7,772 nt of DNA from an uncultured Erysipelotrichaceae bacterium (GTDB lineage Bacteria > Bacillota_I > Bacilli_A > Erysipelotrichales > Erysipelotrichaceae), in assembly GCA_947575425.1 (NCBI GenBank), contig CANPNQ010000041.1, positions 1 to 7,772 of the forward strand. The letters run 5' to 3'. The notes under the pieces were generated by a model. The model was not told where the DNA came from and made no database searches. It was given only the letters and a program-made list of their open reading frames with translations. Positions 1 to 4,443 of this stretch are shown piece after piece; within the stretch, counting starts at the first letter, position 1; each line of letters opens with the position of its first letter. Both the position numbers and the translations under genes were made by a program.

Positions 1-85
1 CAAATTGATGATCCTCATCCAAGATTACCATAGGACGTGCATTGCGATTTTTCAATCGCTCAATCAGGTTATATGTTCTTGCCAT
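1..85 (-). CDS. Probable tail assembly chaperone, N-terminal fragment
   Basis: Only the first 28 codons are inside the window; the gene runs off the left edge. The ATG at 85-83 follows an AGGAGG ribosome binding site (96-91) at 5 bases spacing. The peptide begins MARTYNLIERLKNRNARPM and continues with a VILDEDHQF segment. This N-terminus resembles small proteins encoded directly after the tail tube gene in Bacillota siphophages, which act as tail assembly chaperones (the lambda gpG position) that hold the tape measure protein before tube polymerisation. The gene starts 12 bases after the tail tube stop, so it belongs to the same operon. The family call rests on position and a short stretch of sequence. 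A following tape measure gene, or a frameshifted extension in the chaperone as in gpG/gpGT, would lie outside the window and cannot be checked. Confidence 0.55.
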   Translation of the reverse strand, partial: MARTYNLIERLKNRNARPMVILDEDHQF

Positions 86-97
86 AGTTTCCTCCTG

Positions 98-571
98 TTA
101 TACTTCTTCCTCGGAATTATCCTCAGGCGCTTCAATGTATTCAGGCTTGCCATCCACTACCATATCAAAGGATAGTGGCGCAACATCTTGAGATTCGCCA
201 CCCAAGAAATCCTTAATATCCAACACGCAGTTATATAATAACTTGTCACCGTTTGGGAACGTTACTTCTGCCTTGGTCGTACAATCAAGACCATCCTTGA
301 AAGCGATGGAAGCCACATAATCATTCCCCGGATCGCCAACATGACGCTTACCGTTTAAGGTTATTGTGGCTGCCTTTCCGGTCATCAAGGCTCTACCCCA
401 TCCTTTCATATCCATGGGGTTCCACTTTTGAATATTACCTTCTATTGACAATGAAAATGAAGTCATATCCTTAATAGGCATCATTTCTGCCTCTGTGGAA
501 TCCACTCCCTTAGTGCCAATTTTAAACGCCAAATCAAATACAGGAAATACATTAGATGTTACTCTTGTCAT
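98..571 (-). CDS. Major tail tube protein
   Basis: A 157-residue protein expected to polymerise into the inner tube of a non-contractile or contractile tail. The central part (residues ~50-87) has the pattern typical of tube proteins of Bacillota phages: an NPMDMKGWGRAL segment, then a GKR triplet at 74-76 and GDPGNDY at 79-85, followed by alternating beta-type residues (AEVTF, KLLYNCVLDIKDF) and a closing beta strand near 131-140. The last ~10 residues are strongly acidic. It starts at an ATG 8 bases after GGAGG (584-580); that site overlaps the end of the preceding gene region. Its place, after the tail terminator gene and before the probable chaperone gene, is the usual one for a tube gene. 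Family assignment is from remembered sequence pattern plus synteny; nothing looks truncated. Confidence 0.8.
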   Translation of the reverse strand: MTRVTSNVFPVFDLAFKIGTKGVDSTEAEMMPIKDMTSFSLSIEGNIQKWNPMDMKGWGRALMTGKAATITLNGKRHVGDPGNDYVASIAFKDGLDCTTKAEVTFPNGDKLLYNCVLDIKDFLGGESQDVAPLSFDMVVDGKPEYIEAPEDNSEEEV

Positions 572-574
572 TTA

Positions 575-976
575 TTAGTCCTCCTTTTCACGCTGATACG
601 TGATCCATGTCTCAATAACGTATTCATAGATGCCTTTATCATCGGTCCCCACCGATACAGGCTCGTCGTTTCTCATATCACATTTGATTACTTGATAATC
701 TCCAATCACAGGCTTTTGACCATAGAACAACTCATATATGCTTTGAGCCATGCGCTCTGTTTCATCGGGATTCTTGTTCCAGTGAATAACAATGGAAATT
801 CCTTTTACCGCTGTCCCGGTATTTGACAATCCACCAATGGCCAGTTTGTTACGATTGCTTGAAAGATTGCGCACACAGATCGTTTTATCCTTGGAATTAT
901 CATAGGTTCCAATTTTCCACACATCTGCCTTGACGTTCTCTTTCATCCAATCCTTAACATCTTTTAATGTCATCAT
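575..976 (-). CDS. Probable tail terminator protein (Minor_capsid_3 / SPP1 gp17-like)
   Basis: A 133-residue protein in the slot of the tail terminator or tail-to-head joining protein, which caps the tail tube at the end that docks on the head. The body alternates beta strands and helices. A GISIVIHWNKNPDETE stretch is followed by a helix (AQSIYELFYG), then PVSVGTDDKGIYEYVIETW near the C-terminus, where a lone edge strand is typical of this family. An upstream in-frame ATG exists at 1006, but the start at 976 is preferred: GGAGG lies at 990-986, 9 bases before it, and the ATGA at 976-973 overlaps the stop of the preceding gene, a common coupling arrangement. The next codon is also ATG, so initiation at 973 is possible. 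The tail tube gene follows 3 bases after the stop. Family assignment is moderately sure, from pattern and order. Confidence 0.65.
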   Translation of the reverse strand: MMTLKDVKDWMKENVKADVWKIGTYDNSKDKTICVRNLSSNRNKLAIGGLSNTGTAVKGISIVIHWNKNPDETERMAQSIYELFYGQKPVIGDYQVIKCDMRNDEPVSVGTDDKGIYEYVIETWITYQREKED

Positions 977-1383
977 TTGATCAATCCTCCTGCTTCTTCT
1001 TTCCATAGATCTGCAAAGGTTTTAATGACCCAATCTTTTCCTTCGCCATCAAGATAATAATCGAACCAGTGATCCTGTGCATTGGAGTTTTGAGTTTTCT
1101 GAAATGTCGCAGGACGATAATGCTTACCATTCTTATCTGTGGTAGGAAGATTGAAATACCACCGTCTCGCATAAGAGGTGTTGTAAATAACTGCGTATAC
1201 ACCTTGCTTGATTTCTTCGACATGGCCACTTTTTTCCAAAGTATCAACATCTTTAGGCACTACTTGCCTTGCCACAATATCAGATAAAACCGCTTCCGCT
1301 GTTAGTTCCATTGCTCTCAAGGCGGCATCTTGGATCTTCCTTACCACTTCATGATTGATCTTAACCGTAGCCTTACATTTCAT
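973..1383 (-). CDS. Head-tail connection / tail-completion protein (HK97 gp10-like, Minor_capsid_2)
   Basis: A 136-residue protein of the HK97-gp10-like group, minor proteins that act where the head-tail connector meets the tail. Residues ~5-35 form an N-terminal helix (HEVVRKIQDAALRAMELTAEAVL). A DTLEKSGHVEE segment follows, then the family-typical YNTSYARRWYFN core (residues ~67-78), and a C-terminal helix after a WFDYYLDG segment near 106-113. Its ATG (1383-1381) overlaps the stop of the preceding gene by 4 bases, and its own stop overlaps the next ATG in the same way, so translation is probably coupled across three genes. No strong separate ribosome binding site is evident, which fits coupling. 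Length is normal for the family. Overlapping reading frames on the other strand and in other frames across this span are shadows. Confidence 0.7.
   Translation of the reverse strand: MKCKATVKINHEVVRKIQDAALRAMELTAEAVLSDIVARQVVPKDVDTLEKSGHVEEIKQGVYAVIYNTSYARRWYFNLPTTDKNGKHYRPATFQKTQNSNAQDHWFDYYLDGEGKDWVIKTFADLWKEEAGGLIK
986..990 (-). promoter_or_regulatory. Ribosome binding site that fixes the tail terminator start
   Basis: GGAGG on the minus strand lies 9 bases before the ATG at 976-974 and 12 before the adjacent ATG at 973-971. It lies downstream of the ATG at 1006, so it cannot serve that start. It sits inside the last codons of the preceding tail-completion gene. Confidence 0.75.
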
Positions 1384-1727
1384 TTCAATGTAACCTCAGT
1401 TGTACACACCTGTCCTAACAGTTGCGGCTTACTCATTTGATACATCTGCTTTTTGTCTCCGTTGACAATCACATAGCCTTGCACCTCACCGATACTGCCA
1501 ATCTGTTGTACATCACCATGAATGATCAGTTTTCCACTTAATGCCACTTGCTTGCTTTCAGAATTGAAAACCGTAATTGATTTCTGATCGAAAATTGCCT
1601 TCCCTTCATAGATCAGGGTTTCTTGCGGACCTTGATCTTCAGTATCAATCTCTTGAAAGATTTGCACATCAGCGCTTGCTTCCCAATCAGGAAAAGGAAA
1701 AGGACACTTGATTACAGCACTCGGCAT
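1380..1727 (-). CDS. Probable head-closure (stopper) protein, small beta-rich
   Basis: A 115-residue protein dominated by short beta-type segments (ADVQIFQEI, ETLIYEGKAIF, SITVF, VALSGKLIIHGD, EVQGYVIVNG), as expected of a small beta-barrel. In the SPP1-like order this place, after the connector and before the gp10-like protein, is held by the head-closure or stopper protein (SPP1 gp16-like), which blocks the portal channel until the tail docks. I infer the role from position and beta character; I see no decisive motif. The ATG (1727-1725) lies within the 3' end of the connector gene, overlapping it by 16 bases. Only a weak AGGA precedes it, so expression is probably translationally coupled to the connector gene. 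Confidence 0.5.
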   Translation of the reverse strand: MPSAVIKCPFPFPDWEASADVQIFQEIDTEDQGPQETLIYEGKAIFDQKSITVFNSESKQVALSGKLIIHGDVQQIGSIGEVQGYVIVNGDKKQMYQMSKPQLLGQVCTTEVTLK

Positions 1728-2071
1728 CTTAATCCTGTGTCCTCTAACCGATTTATGACCTCTTGCGTGGTAGCAATACCATTATAGGTCACATTCGCCA
1801 TTTCCACTCTTGTACTTCCGGCTGTATAGCTTTTCATTGGACTATTGATATATGATCCGTATTGTTGCATAAAATCAGCCTGTAAGCATGTAGCCTCTTG
1901 TATTAAATCTTTCTGAAAAGGAGTTAGGTTCTCAAAGCCTTTTCCTTTGATGCGCCCAAAACAAAGATGATCGATTTCTCTTTCTGCCATTTTCAGTTTT
2001 TTTACAAGGTCGTCTTGTGATATGAGTGTTCCACCGTATTCCTCGGTGTAATATTTAGGAGTTGCGTACAT
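1712..2071 (-). CDS. Head-tail connector protein (gp6/gp15-like adaptor)
   Basis: A 119-residue, mostly helical protein fitting the adaptor that binds under the portal and extends the DNA channel (HK97 gp6 / SPP1 gp15 group). It starts MYATPKYYTEEYGG, then a helix (DDLVKKLKMAEREIDHL) leading into FGRIKG at ~38-43. A second long helix (LTPFQKDLIQEATCLQADFMQQYG, ~49-72) follows, and the C-terminal helix TTQEVINRLEDTGL ends the fold. The sequence 'A..(E)ID....GRI' followed by a long helix of alternating charged and hydrophobic residues is typical of this group. Start: ATG 8 bases after GGAGG (2084-2080). It is preceded by a 32-base gap and overlaps the next gene. The adaptor call is fairly sure; the exact subfamily is not. 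Confidence 0.65.
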   Translation of the reverse strand: MYATPKYYTEEYGGTLISQDDLVKKLKMAEREIDHLCFGRIKGKGFENLTPFQKDLIQEATCLQADFMQQYGSYINSPMKSYTAGSTRVEMANVTYNGIATTQEVINRLEDTGLRCRVL

Positions 2072-2095
2072 ATACTTTACCTCCTTAAAACGTGA

Positions 2096-2118
2096 AAGGC
2101 GGGTTATTCATCCGCCTT
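2096..2118 (-). other. Hairpin around the stop codon of the 91-residue gene
   Basis: A perfect 7-bp inverted repeat (AAGGCGG with CCGCCTT) has a 9-base loop that contains the TAA stop codon of the 91-residue gene. On the minus strand the stem is followed by TTCACGTTTTAAGG rather than a clean T-run, so it is a poor intrinsic terminator. It may stall or protect the message between the capsid and connector parts of the operon, or be incidental. Confidence 0.4.
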
Positions 2119-2379
2119 ATCTTTTTGTCTTGCATCCTCTGGTGATTTTTCATCACCTTTTTTGCCGGATGCACCTTTTTTCAACTTGCTGAGCTCCTTT
2201 TTTAACTTGTCGTTCTCCTCCACAAGTGCAGCATACTTGCTGTACTCAATTTTCTTTTTCGGAGAATACTCAACGATATTTCCCTTTTCATCGTAAATAT
2301 CATATCCATCATCAAGATAGCGTTGCTTCATATCCTCGCTGATAGAGTATTCTTTGTTTGCTTTTACTGCCTTTAACAT
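2104..2379 (-). CDS. Small charged head-module protein of unknown function
   Basis: A 91-residue protein I do not recognise as a named family. Residues 1-40 look folded (VKANKEYSISEDMKQRYLDDGYDIYDEKGN). Residues ~46-68 form a likely helix or coiled coil (YAALVEENDKLKKELSKLKK), and the last ~23 residues are lysine/glutamate/aspartate-rich and probably disordered. Small proteins of similar size with a lysine-rich tail are common between the major capsid gene and the connector gene in Bacillota phages (the YqbF-like position), where a role in the head or head-tail junction is suspected but not established. The ATG is 5 bases after GAGGAG (2390-2385), which lies just before the capsid gene stop. 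A hairpin surrounds its stop codon. Confidence 0.75.
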   Translation of the reverse strand: MLKAVKANKEYSISEDMKQRYLDDGYDIYDEKGNIVEYSPKKKIEYSKYAALVEENDKLKKELSKLKKGASGKKGDEKSPEDARQKDKADE

Positions 2380-2391
2380 GAATACTCCTCT

Positions 2392-3297
2392 CTAGGCTTC
2401 TGCCTCTGCATTGATAATGCAGCCTTGTTTTAACACCTCATCCAGCAATGCGAAGGTTCCGTTAAAACGTCTGTTCTGATACAGATATTTGTCAGCGGTG
2501 CGGCTATCGTGACCCGGTGTAAATACCTTGATATAAGAATATTTCACACGAGATACCTGTGCATCCGGATCGATCAGGATATAATTGATCTGCTTGCCTG
2601 TGGATGCCACCGCATAGCCCTCTGTAAAATCATAAGCTGTTTTCAGACGACTAGAAGGTACTGGCTTTATCTTGCTGATATCGTCAAGAGAGCGAACACG
2701 GCGATCAATACCCTTTGCCCCGCCTGTAATTTCTAAAGTCCGCTGAATACCCTCGGCATTTTTCAACAGGGTTTTGAATTTCGGTGTACAATACATGATC
2801 ACTCGCTCCAAAGGTACACCGGCTTCCTCCATTGCTTCAATGTCAGCATCAAAGTTAGCCAAGATATTTGCGGTAGTAATAGCATCGTTCTTGATGGATG
2901 CTCCAACACGTTTCGCCTCAGCATAAAGTTTTGAAAAAGTGTAGCAATCCAATTCGGGGATCGCCTGTGTTCTTTCAAAGCGTACTTGGAAATTACCAAT
3001 AGAAACAACCTTATTTGTTTCGTCCACATCCATAGGATCAATCGCGAGTTCAATATCACGATCATGATCTAGTGTTTTGGTCTCCCAATCATTGCCATAT
3101 GTTCCGGTATTGAAGGATAAAGACTTGCGGTCATGATCCTTATAACCGGATACGGTGATCTTCGGCAATCGAATATCCTTTGTATTGATGATGTTGATAT
3201 CTTCGTTACTATGAAACAACTCATCAGACATCAACAAATGTCCATACATTGCGATAATACGAGGTAAAAACTGTGTTACATAACTTAACTCTGCCAT
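2392..3297 (-). CDS. Major capsid protein (HK97 fold)
   Basis: A 301-residue protein that forms the icosahedral shell. Features seen: a short N-terminal arm; an extended loop-like segment around residues 47-75 (ITVSGYKDHDR through GNDWETKTLDHDR) that would be the E-loop; the DPMDVDETN signature at 87-95 common in this capsid group; the strand FQVRFERTQAIPELD before a long spine-like helix at ~118-150; a P-domain segment LERVIMYCTPKFKTLLKN near 163-179; and a C-terminal strand YLYQNRRFNGTFALLDEV. No cleavable delta domain is visible; the protein begins close to the arm, which fits a phage with a separate scaffold. GGAGG (3309-3305) is 7 bases before the ATG and directly abuts the scaffold stop. 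The neighbours, scaffold before and connector after, agree with the call. Confidence 0.85.
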   Translation of the reverse strand: MAELSYVTQFLPRIIAMYGHLLMSDELFHSNEDINIINTKDIRLPKITVSGYKDHDRKSLSFNTGTYGNDWETKTLDHDRDIELAIDPMDVDETNKVVSIGNFQVRFERTQAIPELDCYTFSKLYAEAKRVGASIKNDAITTANILANFDADIEAMEEAGVPLERVIMYCTPKFKTLLKNAEGIQRTLEITGGAKGIDRRVRSLDDISKIKPVPSSRLKTAYDFTEGYAVASTGKQINYILIDPDAQVSRVKYSYIKVFTPGHDSRTADKYLYQNRRFNGTFALLDEVLKQGCIINAEAEA

Positions 3298-3309
3298 ATA
3301 ATAGCCTCC

Positions 3310-3927
3310 TTATTTTTTTGTGACCCCAAAAATGGCATCCAGTGTATCATCCACACTACTGCCACCATCTCCCTGACTTCCGCCACCAATCTGTTGGAAT
3401 CCACCGGATTGTGTCGTTGATTTGAAATCGGGGAATGCTTTCACAACCTCCTCAATAGCTGCTTTGATGTTATCATCCATCAATTCGCCATCATTGCCTG
3501 TTGCGTTTGATCTATCAATGAGTTTGCATAGAAACGGTACCTTTTCCGATTGCAACCCCATTGATCCCGCCAATTCAGCAACCTTTTTGTCAATATCAGC
3601 ATTCAGGATCTGCGACTTTAGATTCTTGTTTTCTGCTTCCATATTTGCAATGCGGTTTTGTTCCTCTTGCTGTTTGGCTGCCTGCGCCTGCTTGTACTCA
3701 CTGATCGCTTGTGCCGCATCTTCTTGCGTTAGTCCCTGTTGCTTGAAATAGCCTTGCAGTACCTTATCCTCTGTGCCTGCCGATCGTTTGGAGACTACCT
3801 CCGCAAGTTTTTCATAATCGATCTGCGGTGCGTTGCTCATCTGTGATGTACTTTGCTGTGCTCCGTTATCCCCTTCGCCATCTGCGAATGTTTGGATATT
3901 TAACGGAAATCTTAAAAACTTTTTCAT
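3310..3927 (-). CDS. Capsid assembly scaffolding protein (DUF4355/GP20-like)
   Basis: A 205-residue protein that would fill the procapsid interior and guide shell assembly before leaving or being degraded. The N-terminus MKKFLRFPLNIQTFADGEG matches the 'L.LNLQFFA' type start of many Bacillota phage scaffolds. Residues ~36-80 are helical and Gln/Ala-rich. A coiled coil runs about 78-110 (KQQEEQNRIANMEAENKNLKSQI), and a second helical part spans 110-165. A glycine-rich linker (~174-189) leads to a conserved-looking tail, DDTLDAIFG (193-201), in the position where such scaffolds bind the capsid protein. The ATG is 12 bases from GGAGG (3944-3940), a rather long spacing, and no better start is present. 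It directly precedes the capsid gene and follows a 148-base gap. Confidence 0.8.
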   Translation of the reverse strand: MKKFLRFPLNIQTFADGEGDNGAQQSTSQMSNAPQIDYEKLAEVVSKRSAGTEDKVLQGYFKQQGLTQEDAAQAISEYKQAQAAKQQEEQNRIANMEAENKNLKSQILNADIDKKVAELAGSMGLQSEKVPFLCKLIDRSNATGNDGELMDDNIKAAIEEVVKAFPDFKSTTQSGGFQQIGGGSQGDGGSSVDDTLDAIFGVTKK

Positions 3928-4075
3928 ATTTGATTTAGTCCTCCTGTTTATTCGGGTGTGCTCCCCTATCCTTAACGGACATGCACCTTTTTAAGCCTTG
4001 TCATGGTTGGGCTATGGTTATTTTACATCGGCGGATCATTCATCCTCTTATCACTCCTTCAAAACAAAAGCAGGA
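3928..4075 (-). other. 148-base gap before the scaffold gene
   Basis: No gene of ordinary size fits here on either strand. On the minus strand there is an AAGGAG (4059-4054) ten bases before a minimal reading frame of six codons plus stop (4043-4023, MNDPPM), and a second short frame of ten codons without a ribosome binding site. I see no convincing pair of promoter boxes. The gap could be a long leader for the scaffold message; its 3' end holds the scaffold ribosome binding site. Confidence 0.5.
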
Positions 4076-4097
4076 CTATTTTAATTGCCCTGCTTTT
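4061..4097 (-). terminator. Possible weak terminator at the end of the 51-residue gene
   Basis: A perfect 9-bp inverted repeat (AAAAGCAGG with CCTGCTTTT) has a 14-base loop containing the TAG stop of the small gene. On the minus strand it is followed by GTTTTG, so the T-run is interrupted. The large loop and the broken T-run make it a weak terminator or a message-end hairpin. The scaffold gene lies downstream, so full termination here would be costly. Confidence 0.4.
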
Positions 4098-4231
4098 TCG
4101 ATCTTCTTATGATAATGCGCTTGCATGCGATACAATTCCTCACTTTCTTCATCATGCGTTTTATAGTATTCATTGATCTTATAATCAAGCTCAGCCATGA
4201 GCTTTTCTTGTTCTCTGTTTGCTTCTTTCAT
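4076..4231 (-). CDS. 51-residue charged helical protein, unknown function
   Basis: A small protein, MKEANREQEKLMAELDYKIN followed by a similar Glu/Lys/Tyr/His-rich sequence to the end. It is predicted almost wholly helical, with no membrane segment or signal peptide. I do not recognise a family. The start is chosen because GGAGG (4242-4238) stands 6 bases before this ATG. The frame stays open upstream to another ATG at 4378, but that extension crosses two terminator hairpins and a structured region and has no ribosome binding site. The gene sits between the MuF-toxin gene and the scaffold gene, right after a double terminator. It could be a small structural or assembly helper, or, more speculatively, the immunity partner of the MuF toxin domain; neither is shown by the sequence. 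Confidence 0.65.
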   Translation of the reverse strand: MKEANREQEKLMAELDYKINEYYKTHDEESEELYRMQAHYHKKIEKAGQLK

Positions 4232-4237
4232 TTCACA

Positions 4238-4242
4238 CCTCC
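4238..4242 (-). promoter_or_regulatory. Ribosome binding site that fixes the 51-residue gene start
   Basis: GGAGG on the minus strand, 6 bases before the ATG at 4231-4229 and directly after the T-run of the second terminator. It rules in the short form of the gene over the 100-residue open frame starting at 4378. Confidence 0.75.
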
Positions 4243-4271
4243 AATAAAAAAGCACTCGATTTATGAGTGCT
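4243..4271 (-). terminator. Intrinsic terminator T2
   Basis: Minus-strand hairpin AGCACTC / GAGTGCT (7 bp, 4271-4265 with 4257-4251) with a 7-base loop, followed at once by TTTTTATT. This is a clear rho-independent terminator form. It lies 9 bases after the T-run of T1 and 1 base before the ribosome binding site of the next gene, so it could also act as an attenuator for that gene. Confidence 0.75.
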
Positions 4272-4280
4272 AATAATTCT

Positions 4281-4305
4281 AAAAAACACCACAATGAAGT
4301 GGTGT
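4281..4305 (-). terminator. Intrinsic terminator T1
   Basis: Minus-strand hairpin ACACCAC / GTGGTGT (7 bp, 4305-4299 with 4292-4286) with a 6-base loop, followed by TTTTT. It lies 9 bases after the closing stem of the structured RNA and is the expected main 3' end of that RNA, about 128 bases from the predicted start site. Confidence 0.75.
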
Positions 4306-4408
4306 CAAGATTATGAGAATGTAAGGCAGGCGTGCCAACCCTGCATTTCTTTTGACCTAACGGTGCGTAGCAGCACATTCTCTACTTCAAACATTCCCTT
4401 TTTATCTT
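4281..4408 (-). ncRNA. Candidate structured small RNA or leader between MuF and the small gene
   Basis: No reliable protein fits this stretch, yet it has its own promoter, a foldable core and terminators. From the predicted start (about 4408-4406) the RNA has ~25 unpaired bases. An 8-bp closing stem follows (GAGAATGT 4382-4375 with ACATTCTC 4322-4315). It encloses a GTGC/GCAC hairpin (4376-4373 with 4366-4363, six-base loop, sharing two bases with the closing stem) and a GCAGG/CCTGC hairpin (4344-4340 with 4330-4326, nine-base loop): a three-way junction. The second loop contains GCAC, which could compete for the same GTGC strand, so an alternative fold is possible. T1 follows directly. It may be a free small RNA of ~128-165 bases or the leader of the small gene. 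I recall that RNA motifs named after phage GP20 scaffold-type genes have been described, but cannot tell whether this is one. Confidence 0.55.
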
Positions 4409-4414
4409 ACTCAT

Positions 4415-4443
4415 ATTATAAAGGTTTTATTCTTTTTTGTAAA
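4415..4443 (-). promoter_or_regulatory. Sigma-A-type promoter for the intergenic RNA
   Basis: On the minus strand TTTACA (4443-4438, 5 of 6 to consensus) is followed by exactly 17 bases and then TATAAT (4420-4415, 6 of 6). The start site would be near 4408-4406. The -35 box and much of the spacer lie inside the last codons of the MuF gene, whose stop is at 4427-4429, while the -10 box is just beyond it. Position and spacing make this the best promoter candidate in the window, and it points at the structured RNA and terminators. Confidence 0.65.

Noticed and set aside
575..1006. Tail terminator gene starting at the upstream ATG at 1006
   Set aside because: It would overlap the preceding gene by 34 bases with no ribosome binding site. 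The ATG at 976 has GGAGG at 9 bases and a 4-base coupling overlap.
981..1250. 89-codon minus-strand frame overlapping the gp10-like gene
   Set aside because: It lies entirely within a well-supported gene in another frame and its protein has no recognisable features.
3422..3751. 109-codon plus-strand frame opposite the scaffold gene (Ser/Cys/Phe-rich)
   Set aside because: Composition is what the antisense of a Gln/Ala/Glu-rich coiled-coil gene gives; no ribosome binding site, and it opposes the operon.
4303..4308. Minus-strand TTGACA just before terminator T1 as a promoter -35 box
   Set aside because: At 17 bases the would-be -10 is TTTTTA, a poor match; the nearest better box (TAGAAT) is 21 bases away, too far.
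4076..4378. A 100-residue version of the small gene starting at 4378
   Set aside because: No ribosome binding site precedes 4378, and the extension would translate across the structured RNA core and both terminator hairpins. The ATG at 4231 has GGAGG at 6 bases.
4281..4408. Identity of the structured RNA with phi29 packaging RNA or a known riboswitch
   Set aside because: A three-way junction in a packaging region is suggestive, but I recognise no diagnostic conserved bases of pRNA or any riboswitch class, so no name is given.
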